A stretch of 51,192 nt of DNA from the NCBI RefSeq assembly GCF_001273925.1, contig NZ_LIGG01000001.1:3185597-3236788 (forward strand). The letters are read 5' to 3'. Each line of letters begins with the position of its first letter. Position 1 is the stretch's first letter. The position numbers were made by a program, and so were the translations under genes. The notes beneath the pieces are model-generated. The model made no database searches and was not told the origin of the DNA. It saw only the letters and a program-made list of their open reading frames with translations. Origin of the DNA: Bacillus sp. FJAT-27251 (GTDB lineage: Bacteria > Bacillota > Bacilli > Bacillales > Cytobacillaceae). Of this stretch, positions 1 through 7,045 are shown in pieces.

Positions 1-104
1 GTTTTTTTATATCTCTTTTCTAAAATATTTAACCATAATTATATTATGTAAACTAATTTATCCTGTTCAAATAATTGTATGTTTTTGGACTTTTAACGGG
101 TTTG

Positions 105-133
105 TTGACACTGGTTCTTTTATCCTTTAAAGT
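105..133 (+). promoter_or_regulatory. sigma-A-type promoter of the acetate transporter gene
   Basis: A perfect -35 hexamer TTGACA (105-110) is followed after 17 bases by a weak -10, TAAAGT (128-133). It lies about 30 bases upstream of a strong AGGAGG ribosome binding site and the start codon at 162. Seen in sequence; activity is inferred. Confidence 0.55.
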
Positions 134-161
134 ACATAGGTATGTCGTTTAGGAGGAAAAC

Positions 162-770
162 ATGGAGACTAAGAATTCTACACAAGTGAAAATTACTACA
201 GCAGATCCATCCGCACTAGGTTTGTTTGGCCTCGCGATGGTCACATTGGTTGCATCATCACAGAAATTGGGCCTGACAGACGGCGTTTCTTTCATTTTGC
301 CATGGGCGTTTTTCCTGGGCGGAATTGCCCAGCTTTATGCGTCCGTACTCGATGCCAAGCATAACAATATCTTTGGAACAACCGCCTTTGGAGCGTTCGG
401 GCTTTTTTGGTTCGGAGTTGGAATGTCATGGCTGATTCAGCTCGGAGCATTCGGAGAGAAGCTTGCCGCTGACGCGGATCCAAAGCAGCTGGGTTTTGCC
501 TTTATCGGTTACCTGATTTTCAGCCTGTTTATGACGATTGGGGCAATGGAAACACATAAAGTGTTGTTTCTTATTTTTGTCCTGATTGACTTCCTGTTCA
601 TTGGCCTGGCCCTAAGTTCATTCGATATTTTTTACGAAGCCACACATATGATGGCAGCCGTGGCAGAGCTGGGCATTGCCCTCTTATCCTTCTATGGCTC
701 AGCAGCCATTGTGCTCAACACCCATTTCAGAAGAATTGTCCTGCCCATCGGGAAACCTTTTGGCATTTAA
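162..770 (+). CDS. acetate uptake transporter, GPR1/FUN34/YaaH family
   Basis: A 202-residue integral membrane protein of the GPR1/FUN34/YaaH (SatP) family, whose members move acetate or succinate across the cytoplasmic membrane with protons. Residues 15-21 read DPSALGL, the position of the family signature NPAPLGL, and are followed by about six hydrophobic segments. The length matches the family's usual ~190-210 residues. The start at 162 is fixed by AGGAGG eight bases upstream. It stands alone, with its own promoter in front and a long palindrome behind. The Asn-to-Asp and Pro-to-Ser/Ala changes in the signature are within what distant members show. Family call is firm; the substrate (acetate) is inferred. 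Confidence 0.88.
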   Translation: METKNSTQVKITTADPSALGLFGLAMVTLVASSQKLGLTDGVSFILPWAFFLGGIAQLYASVLDAKHNNIFGTTAFGAFGLFWFGVGMSWLIQLGAFGEKLAADADPKQLGFAFIGYLIFSLFMTIGAMETHKVLFLIFVLIDFLFIGLALSSFDIFYEATHMMAAVAELGIALLSFYGSAAIVLNTHFRRIVLPIGKPFGI

Positions 771-796
771 AAGAAAATAAAGTAAGCAGAAAGAGT

Positions 797-846
797 AACG
801 GTGCCTGACCCCCAGCGCTTTAAAGCGCTGGGGGTCAGGCACCGTT
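797..846. repeat. 50-bp perfect palindrome carrying the GGTGCCTGACCCC / GGGGTCAGGCACC repeat
   Basis: Two 25-base arms, exact reverse complements with no spacer, meet at 821/822. The downstream arm runs into TTTTTT (845-850), so in the plus direction it also reads as a strong intrinsic terminator for the transporter gene. The arm core GGGGTCAGGCACC recurs at 43928-44003 and, as GGGTCAGGCACCC, at 48710-48764. It is therefore treated as a member of a dispersed intergenic repeat family as well as a terminator. Confidence 0.9.
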
Positions 847-989
847 TTTTGCTTTAAAGAGGTGAAGGGACTTGCCGGGTTTGTGTTTCTCTTAGTGGCT
901 GATTTTGTGCCATGCTGCTATTCTAAAGGTAAATAGTGCATCAAGCGAATACAATGGATAGGATATACATTAGAAGGCGAGGAGAAGCT

Positions 990-1799
990 ATGATTCACGA
1001 AGTAATCGATATTACCACAGATAATTCCCAGGCCAAGCTTTATACTTATTTTTTGTCCAATTCTCCGCAAATGGACAGTGAACGCAAACGTCCAGCGGTC
1101 ATCATCTGTCCTGGAGGCGGCTATGAATTCACCTCGGACAGGGAAGCAGAACCGATTGCCATCAAGCTGAATGCCATGGGTATCCATGCCTGTGTATTGC
1201 GATACAGCACCGCACCGGCTGTATTTCCAACTTCGTTAATGGAACTTGCTTCAGCGGTCGCGCTGGTGCGGGAAAATGCGGAAAAATGGAATGTGGATAA
1301 TAAAAAAATCATCGCGGCCGGCTTTTCCGCAGGCGGCCATCTGGCAGCAAGTCTGGGAGTATTCTGGAATGAAGGGTTTCTATCAGAAAAACTTGGAGTA
1401 CCAGCCGATGTCATCAAACCCAATGGCCTTTTGCTAAGCTATCCGGTTATCACTTCAGGCGAGCATGCCCACAGGGGATCGTTTGACGCGCTTGTCGGAA
1501 AGGAGGATCTGCAGCTCCTTGAAAAGGTCTCGCTCGAAAAGCAGGTATCCAAAGATACGCCCCCAACCTTTCTATGGCACACGTTTACCGACGAACCCGT
1601 TCCTGTTGAAAACAGCTTTTTGTTCGCAAATGCTCTTTTGAAGCAGAAGATTTCACTTGAAATGCACATTTATCCTCGGGGGGCTCATGGCCTGGCCCTG
1701 GGAACAGAAGAAACGCGAGGCAAGAATAATGACCGGAGCGTCCAGCCTGAAGTAGCCAGCTGGATTGAGATGGCGGGCCGATGGGTCAATGGTCTTTAG
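990..1799 (+). CDS. alpha/beta hydrolase, acetyl esterase/lipase type
   Basis: A 269-residue alpha/beta-hydrolase of the BD-FAE/acetyl-xylan-esterase-like group, predicted to cleave ester bonds in the cytoplasm (no signal peptide). An oxyanion-loop motif CPGGGY lies near residue 41. The nucleophile elbow GFSAGG is central, an Asp in TDEP and a His in GAHGL complete a plausible catalytic triad. The ATG at 990 is chosen because GGCGAGGAG ends five bases upstream; an in-frame ATG at 936 would add 18 poorly conserved-looking residues and has no ribosome binding site. The gene is monocistronic, bounded by the palindrome and by a terminator at 1821. A role in trimming acetylated sugars would fit the xylan genes 15 kb away but is speculation. 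Confidence 0.85.
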   Translation: MIHEVIDITTDNSQAKLYTYFLSNSPQMDSERKRPAVIICPGGGYEFTSDREAEPIAIKLNAMGIHACVLRYSTAPAVFPTSLMELASAVALVRENAEKWNVDNKKIIAAGFSAGGHLAASLGVFWNEGFLSEKLGVPADVIKPNGLLLSYPVITSGEHAHRGSFDALVGKEDLQLLEKVSLEKQVSKDTPPTFLWHTFTDEPVPVENSFLFANALLKQKISLEMHIYPRGAHGLALGTEETRGKNNDRSVQPEVASWIEMAGRWVNGL

Positions 1800-1820
1800 A
1801 GCAGCTGTTATTGTTTGCAC

Positions 1821-1856
1821 AAAGCGCATGGTAAATGGAAACCATGCGCTTTTTAT
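1821..1856 (+). terminator. intrinsic terminator after the alpha/beta hydrolase
   Basis: A 12-bp perfect stem, AAAGCGCATGGT (1821-1832) with its complement at 1841-1852, has an 8-base loop and is followed by a T tract. Confidence 0.85.
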
Positions 1857-1892
1857 CATTTTCATTTATTTTTTTTACGAGGAAAACAGTTC

Positions 1893-1901
1893 TGCTATAA
1901 T
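1893..1901 (+). promoter_or_regulatory. extended -10 promoter
   Basis: TGC-TATAAT forms an extended -10 (TATAAT at 1896-1901) about 100 bases upstream of the small gene starting near 2001. No good -35 is visible. Confidence 0.45.
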
Positions 1902-2000
1902 CAAAGGGTAAAAGGTAAAAACTACACCTATCATCCCATATTATAATACCTAACAACCAAATAGCGGCAGGATCATGCTGTAAGCGGGGAGAGGATTTAA

Positions 2001-2414
2001 ATCACGACCTATAATCAACTACTTGAAGAGCTAAAGCAGTTTGGCGCAGCTGAAGAATACTTGCCGGCGATTGATACGCCTAAAATAACTTTGGAAACGG
2101 AGGTAAAAGTTTTTAGCAATGAATTTAACATTTTGCAGTTAAGCCTGCTTTATTCCATGATTTCTGTTGAAGAATGGCAGGACCAGCCTGCTTTTTATAT
2201 CACCTGGAAAAATACCGACCTTAAATCCAATCTGAAAAGGTTTGTCCTTTATTACAACCAAAAAAAGGGAATCCTTCGCAGAAAGTATGTTTACCGGAAC
2301 GGCATTGAATCAAGGAAGGAAGAAAAGCGGTCTGTTCCAAAAGACAAACTGCTTACGGCGGCAAGCAAGGGGATGCTCCAGATTTTGCAGGACGGGTTTA
2401 AACAGATGGAGTAG
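2001..2414 (+). CDS. conserved small protein of unknown function, probable ATC start
   Basis: No function is recognised. The frame is open from 2001, immediately after an in-frame TAA at 1998, to the stop at 2414. A good ribosome binding site (GGGGAGAGGA, ending 1995) lies five bases before an ATC codon at 2001, and translation from there begins I-T-T-Y-N-Q-L-L-E-E-L, a plausible N-terminus. The first conventional start is TTG at 2061, which lacks a good ribosome binding site and removes 20 residues that look coding. The product is ~137 residues (117 from TTG), soluble and basic toward the C-terminus, with a beta-rich middle and a C-terminal helix. Either ATC initiation or decay of an old ATG could explain this. 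Confidence 0.65.
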   Translation: MTTYNQLLEELKQFGAAEEYLPAIDTPKITLETEVKVFSNEFNILQLSLLYSMISVEEWQDQPAFYITWKNTDLKSNLKRFVLYYNQKKGILRRKYVYRNGIESRKEEKRSVPKDKLLTAASKGMLQILQDGFKQME

Positions 2415-2474
2415 CCAGCCATTTCACTCCTGGTCCTGCACTCCTGATTGCTATAGCCAATGGATTGCGAAACA

Positions 2475-2516
2475 AAAGACTTAGCCTGACTTTATTTAGC
2501 AGGGTGAGTCTTTTTT
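2475..2516 (+). terminator. intrinsic terminator
   Basis: A 14-base stem with one mismatch (2475-2488 with 2500-2513) is followed by six Ts. It separates the small conserved gene from the TOMM locus. Confidence 0.75.
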
Positions 2517-2679
2517 GTTTGGCCGTGGCCCGATGCTTGAAAGGGGATTAGAACCAGTAACAACACCCAAGCAGATTTCATACTTTGTGGAAGAGAGCAA
2601 TCAGGTTCAGTTATCTGATCTGCAACTCCCTGATTTCTTTAGTCAAGCCCTTTGTATTACAGAGACGGAGGTATGGTGG

Positions 2680-3006
2680 ATGAACAATTTTCATGATGAG
2701 CTACAGAACTTAAGCCTTGGTGATTTCCAGGCGACCAATGCGGTTCCCTGGGATTACGCCGAATATTATGATGATCAGCAGAGGCAGCTTGGATTAATTT
2801 TCTCATGTTACAACTGTTACAGCTGTTATAGCTGTTACAGCTGCTCTAGCTGCTCTACTTGTTACAGCTGTTTCAGCTGCGGAGGACGTTGCGGAGGCTG
2901 CGGAGGACGTTGCGGAGGCTGTGGAGGACGTTGCGGAGGCTGCGGCGGCTGCGGCGGCCGCTGCGGGGGTGGCCGTTGTGGCGGAGGCCGCTGCGGAGGA
3001 CGCTAA
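2680..3006 (+). CDS. TOMM precursor peptide, heterocycloanthracin/sonorensin family
   Basis: A 108-residue ribosomally made precursor. Residues 1-42 form an acidic/amphipathic leader (MNNFHDELQNLSLGDFQ...) and residues 43-108 form the core, which contains 19 Cys. Nine Cys fall at exact three-residue spacing (43-67) with mostly Tyr/Ser between them, then ten more lie in Cys-Gly-Gly and Cys-Gly-Gly-Arg units. Such cores are substrates for cyclodehydration of Cys/Ser/Thr to azolines, and the adjacent genes encode that machinery. The ATG at 2680 is chosen because GGAGG ends eight bases upstream and the leader resembles the family; the frame stays open upstream to 2515, but no ribosome binding site supports it. 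Family call is strong; the product, its activity and whether it is made at all are unknown. Confidence 0.9.
   Translation: MNNFHDELQNLSLGDFQATNAVPWDYAEYYDDQQRQLGLIFSCYNCYSCYSCYSCSSCSTCYSCFSCGGRCGGCGGRCGGCGGRCGGCGGCGGRCGGGRCGGGRCGGR
2806..3003 (+). repeat. coding tandem repeats of the precursor core
   Basis: Two in-frame repeat tracts: 9-base units of the form TGYTAYAGC encoding Cys-Tyr-Ser (about 2806-2876), then about 21-base units built on GGAGGACGTTGCGGAGGCTG encoding Gly-Gly-Arg-Cys-Gly-Gly-Cys (about 2880-3003). Local GC is far above that of the neighbours because of the Gly and Arg codons. Confidence 0.85.
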
Positions 3007-3027
3007 ACCCGTAAGAATAAAGGAGGG

Positions 3028-3054
3028 ACCTCTGCAAATCTGCAGAGGTTTTTC
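3028..3054 (+). terminator. hairpin between precursor and maturation genes
   Basis: ACCTCTGCA (3028-3036) pairs with its complement after a 4-base loop and is followed by TTTTT. It lies 22 bases after the precursor stop and 155 bases before the first maturation gene. Partial read-through would give more precursor than enzyme, as in other RiPP loci; that role is inferred. Confidence 0.8.
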
Positions 3055-3210
3055 TGTTTGCTTCGGAGACATAAGAGACAAATTGGCGTACATAGGATGA
3101 TAGTGAACTGGAACACGAATGGACTGAAACAAGAAAGGCAGTCAAAGAGGATTTCTTCCGGCTGACTAAGTTTTTTTTCTGCTATCCAAAGCGAAATAAA
3201 GAGGTGCAGC

Positions 3211-5088
3211 ATGAATAATTTAAAGCCTACGATGCGTCTGAAAGTCAAAAGAGATACTATCTTCCTTCCTGACCCAAACCAGGGTGTTTATTTTCGCAAT
3301 AACAGAAGCTCGTTCCATATGAAAGGAAAAGGAATCGACCAGTGGGTTACCAGGCTGATGCCGATGTTCAATGGTAAGCATACACTGGAATATTTAACCA
3401 AGGGACTGTCTGGCCCATATAAGAACCGTGTATATGAAATTGCCGGAGTATTGCATGCTAACGGGTTTGTCAGGGACCTTAGCAGTGACAGCCCGCATCA
3501 GTTAAGCGAGCACATTGTCAAATTGTATGAATCGCAGCTTGAGTTTTTGGAGAGCTTTGGTGACTCTCCAGCTTTCCGTTTTCAGTGTTACCGGCAAACC
3601 AAGGTGCTTGCCATCGGTTCCGGTCCTATGTTCGTTTCGCTGGTTTCCGCTATGCTTCAGTCTGGACTGCCCAGGTTCAATATGCTCATAACACCCGCAC
3701 TGCCGACAAAAAGAGATCGAATACAGGAACTGGTGAACCATGCGCGCAATGCCGACCCGGAAGCTTCAGTCGAGGAGCTAACGTTAAAGGAGCATTCCTG
3801 GGGAGAAATAATAAAGGAGTTTGATTGCATTTTATATGTGTCCCAGCAAGGGGATCTCGAGGAATTGCGTTCGCTCCATAGTGCATGCAGGGCAGAGAAA
3901 AAGCTGTTCATGCCGGCTTTTTTTTATAAACAGATGGGCCTCGCCGGGCCGCTGGTCCATCCAGACTCCGATGGATGCTGGGAATCCGCCTGGCGGAGCC
4001 TTCACGAAACCGTTTTTCCGGAGAGTGCCGTTTTCCATAATTCTGCCAATGCTGAAGCGCTGCTGGCAAATATTATGGTATTTGAGTTATTCAAGCATCT
4101 CGGGCGGGCTCAAGAAGCAGAAATGGTTCCCCAATTTTACCTGCTGAATCCCGAAACACTCGAGGGAAAATGGCATTTTTTCCTGCCGCATCCGCTTGTG
4201 GCACATAGCCCCCAAGTCCAATTGGTAAAAAATTTGGAAGAGGAGCTGAAGAAAAGCCCCGGACGCAATGAGCCGGGAGGGCTGATTCTGTACTTAAGCC
4301 AGCTGGCATCCTCGGAATGTGGAGTTTACCATGTCCTGGGCGAAGAAGAACTAGAGCAGCTTCCGCTTTCGCAGTGCCGGGTCCAAGTCACAGACCCGCT
4401 CTCGGAAGGGCCGGCGAAGCTGATGCCCAGCAAAGTATGCGCAGAATTGACCCATGAAAATGCCCGAAAGGAAGCAGGATTAACAGGAATCGAAATATAT
4501 GTGGAGCGGCTGCTGGATTTGCTGTATCCATCCGATAATGAAGCAGTTGTCATTGGAGCAGGAGAGAACATACAGGAAGCCGTATGCCGTAGCCTGAAAA
4601 AATGCCTGGAAGCAGAACTGGATGGACAATTGCGGAATCATGGAAATGCAGCTTCAAGGACACAACTCGCCGAGGTGGAAGACGATACGTGCAGGTTTTA
4701 TCTGCAAGCATTGTCTACCATGCATGGTACGCCAGAAATTGCCCTCGGTAAGGAAGTGGCTGGATTCCCTGTCGTATTTGTGCGCAGGAAAAACCGCTGG
4801 CATCCTGGCATAGGATTACACCCAGCACTGGCCCTTCAAAATGCGCTGAAAGCAGCGTTGTCGAACGAAAAGGCAGGCGTGCTTGTGCAGCTTGATGAAC
4901 AAAGGGAGCCAATAAGCCTGATGATTCCCCCACTTCCATCAGAAGAGGAACTCCTTCAAGCCGCGATCGAACGATTTGCGCAAATTGGAAAGCACCTTTC
5001 ACTCCTTGAAGTCGATATGGGGCCTGTTTTGAAAAAAGAGATAGTGAAAATTTATGGAGTGCTGTTTGGAGAGGAGGGGATTTTGTGA
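3211..5088 (+). CDS. putative thiazole-containing bacteriocin maturation protein (ThiF/E1-like)
   Basis: A 625-residue protein of the ocin-ThiF-like family found beside heterocycloanthracin-type precursors. Residues 1-90 resemble a PqqD-like RiPP recognition element, the winged-helix fold that binds precursor leaders. A nucleotide-binding-like Rossmann motif VLAIGSGPMF follows at about 133-142, as in E1/ThiF proteins. No CxxC zinc pair was noticed. The start has GAGGTG eight bases upstream. Its stop overlaps the next gene's GTG start (GTGA), so the two are translationally coupled. It probably delivers the precursor to the YcaO enzyme; the precise biochemical role is inference from family and context. 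Confidence 0.85.
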   Translation: MNNLKPTMRLKVKRDTIFLPDPNQGVYFRNNRSSFHMKGKGIDQWVTRLMPMFNGKHTLEYLTKGLSGPYKNRVYEIAGVLHANGFVRDLSSDSPHQLSEHIVKLYESQLEFLESFGDSPAFRFQCYRQTKVLAIGSGPMFVSLVSAMLQSGLPRFNMLITPALPTKRDRIQELVNHARNADPEASVEELTLKEHSWGEIIKEFDCILYVSQQGDLEELRSLHSACRAEKKLFMPAFFYKQMGLAGPLVHPDSDGCWESAWRSLHETVFPESAVFHNSANAEALLANIMVFELFKHLGRAQEAEMVPQFYLLNPETLEGKWHFFLPHPLVAHSPQVQLVKNLEEELKKSPGRNEPGGLILYLSQLASSECGVYHVLGEEELEQLPLSQCRVQVTDPLSEGPAKLMPSKVCAELTHENARKEAGLTGIEIYVERLLDLLYPSDNEAVVIGAGENIQEAVCRSLKKCLEAELDGQLRNHGNAASRTQLAEVEDDTCRFYLQALSTMHGTPEIALGKEVAGFPVVFVRRKNRWHPGIGLHPALALQNALKAALSNEKAGVLVQLDEQREPISLMIPPLPSEEELLQAAIERFAQIGKHLSLLEVDMGPVLKKEIVKIYGVLFGEEGIL

Positions 5089-7025
5089 AGCCAAAAATAG
5101 TGGTCATTGGCGAAGGCAGGCTGGCGGCTATGGCAAAAAAAGTTCTGTCGGCCCAGTGCACAGTGTTTTCTTATCCTGAAGTGGAAGCGCATATCCCTGA
5201 ACAGGCAGCTCTTGTCCTCGTCCTGCATGATGCCTGGAACCCTGCACACCATCTAAAGGCCGAAGAAATTATGCGAGGTACCCGGATTCCTTGGCTGCGG
5301 GGGTTTATTTCCTTTGGTGAAGGGGTGGTCGGACCGCTCGTTCGAATTGGGACTCAAGGTTGCTCCCAGTGCGGAGACACCAGAAAACTTATGGCCGGAC
5401 GGGACCGGCAAGAAATGTGGAGAATCCAACATATGTTTTCAGAGGAGGAGAGGAAGGAATCTGACGCGTGGGCATCCCGCACAGCAATTTCACAGCTGGT
5501 CCAGGTAATTTTGAGCGAGGTAAAAAAGATTCTTCAAGGAAAGGAAGCTCTGTCACAGGGCCGCATGTTTTTGCTTAACCTTAAAAACCTTAATGGCTCT
5601 TGGCATTCCATCTTACCTGATCCATTATGCCATGTTTGCAGTTCCTTGCCTGACGATTCCCCCGAAGCTGCTGTGATTTCATTAAAATCCAGTCCCAAAA
5701 TCCCGGGAAGCTACCGCTGCCGTTCCATGGAAGACCTTAAAAATGTGCTGATAAAAGATTATTTGGATTCCCGTACGGGTCTTTTTAATGAAAAGGTATA
5801 TGATCTTGTTCCGCCATTTGCAGATGTCGGCGTGAACCTGCCTTTATTCGCCGGTGACGAGGGAGTCGCTGGACGGACCCATTCCTATGCATCCAGTGAA
5901 CTGACGGCGATTCTCGAGGGGCTGGAACGGGCCTGCGGAATATCTCCTCATGGAAAAAGGACAGTGGTCCATGACAGCTATAATAATCTCAAAGATCAGG
6001 CTTTTCACCCTCCCGCTGCCGGAGTGCATGCCAAGGAACAATATGAAAGCCCCGGATTTCCATTTAAAGAGTTTGAACCTGACAGGCCAATGAATTGGGT
6101 ATGGGGCTATTCGCTAGTGGAAGAACGGCCGATTTTGGTTCCTGAACTCCTGGCGTACTACAGTTTGGGCTGCGGCAATGGATTTGTGTATGAAACGTCC
6201 AATGGCTGTGCTTTGGGAGGCAGTTTGGAGGAAGCAATTTTTTACGGGATCATGGAAGCGGTGGAGCGTGATTCGTTCCTGCTTACCTGGTATGCCCAGC
6301 TCCCTCTTCCTCGCCTGGATCCTTATTCGGCCAATGATGAAGAACTGAACTTAATGATTCAGCGTGTAGAGGCGGTAGGGGGATATGAACTCCATTTTTA
6401 CAATGCGACGATGGAGCATGGCATTCCCGCCGTCTGGGCTTTGGCAAAAAATAAAAAACTAAATGGAATGAATCTCATTTGTGCGGCGGGAGCCCATTTG
6501 GATCCAGTAAGAGCAGTGAAAAGCACCATTCACGAGATGGCGGCCATGATGCTGACCCTTGATGAAAAATTCGAGAACAGCAGGGAGGATTGTTTAAGGA
6601 TGTACCAGGATGCCAGCCTGGTGCGGAAAATGGATGACCATAGCCTGCTTTATGGTTTGCCGCAGGCAGAGGAACGGCTGGCATTTTTGTTGAACAAGGA
6701 CCGGCCATGGCGCACTTTTGATGAGGAGTTTAGATGGCAACCTGCACACGAAGATTTGAGGGATGATCTTCAAGCAGTGCTTGAGAGGATCAAGCTTTGC
6801 GGCCTGGATGTAATTGTGGTCGACCAGACGTCCCCAGAACTGAAAGTGAATGGATTGCATTGCGTAAAAGTGCTGATTCCAGGGATGCTGCCGATGACAT
6901 TCGGCCATCATTTGACAAGAGTGACAGGGTTGGAGAGAGTGCTGGAGGTTCCGATGAAACTAGGGTATACAAAGCAGCCTTTGACAATGGAACAGCTTAA
7001 CTGTCATCCACATCCATTTCCATAA
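5085..7025 (+). CDS. TOMM cyclodehydratase, fused E1-like and YcaO domains
   Basis: A 646-residue fused C-D cyclodehydratase that would use ATP to convert Cys/Ser/Thr of the precursor core into thiazolines/oxazolines. Residues 1-230 are the E1-like half; C93/C96 and C182/C185 form two CxxC pairs typical of its structural zinc. From about residue 250 to the end is the YcaO domain, with the E-A-V-E-R-D type nucleotide-binding helix near the middle. The C-terminus ends HPHPFP (641-646), matching the proline-rich tail that azoline-forming YcaO proteins need for activity. GTG start, overlapping the upstream stop. The gene looks intact, unlike the oxidase gene downstream. Confidence 0.9.
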   Translation: MKPKIVVIGEGRLAAMAKKVLSAQCTVFSYPEVEAHIPEQAALVLVLHDAWNPAHHLKAEEIMRGTRIPWLRGFISFGEGVVGPLVRIGTQGCSQCGDTRKLMAGRDRQEMWRIQHMFSEEERKESDAWASRTAISQLVQVILSEVKKILQGKEALSQGRMFLLNLKNLNGSWHSILPDPLCHVCSSLPDDSPEAAVISLKSSPKIPGSYRCRSMEDLKNVLIKDYLDSRTGLFNEKVYDLVPPFADVGVNLPLFAGDEGVAGRTHSYASSELTAILEGLERACGISPHGKRTVVHDSYNNLKDQAFHPPAAGVHAKEQYESPGFPFKEFEPDRPMNWVWGYSLVEERPILVPELLAYYSLGCGNGFVYETSNGCALGGSLEEAIFYGIMEAVERDSFLLTWYAQLPLPRLDPYSANDEELNLMIQRVEAVGGYELHFYNATMEHGIPAVWALAKNKKLNGMNLICAAGAHLDPVRAVKSTIHEMAAMMLTLDEKFENSREDCLRMYQDASLVRKMDDHSLLYGLPQAEERLAFLLNKDRPWRTFDEEFRWQPAHEDLRDDLQAVLERIKLCGLDVIVVDQTSPELKVNGLHCVKVLIPGMLPMTFGHHLTRVTGLERVLEVPMKLGYTKQPLTMEQLNCHPHPFP

Positions 7026-7045
7026 TCAGAAAAGGGGGCAGGGAA

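Noticed and set aside
2515-2679. In-frame upstream extension of the precursor
   Set aside because: The TTG at 2515 lies inside the upstream terminator's T tract, has no ribosome binding site, and the N-terminus from 2680 matches the leader type.
2806-3003. Regular repeats resembling a CRISPR array
   Set aside because: Units are 9 or about 21 bases, have no variable spacers, stay in frame and code for the precursor core. No cas genes are present.
2803-3145. Long reading frames on the minus strand opposite the Cys-rich precursor (Ala/Ser/Thr-rich and Arg/Ser-rich)
   Set aside because: They are low-complexity mirrors of the GC-rich tandem repeats, with no ribosome binding site and no sensible protein composition.
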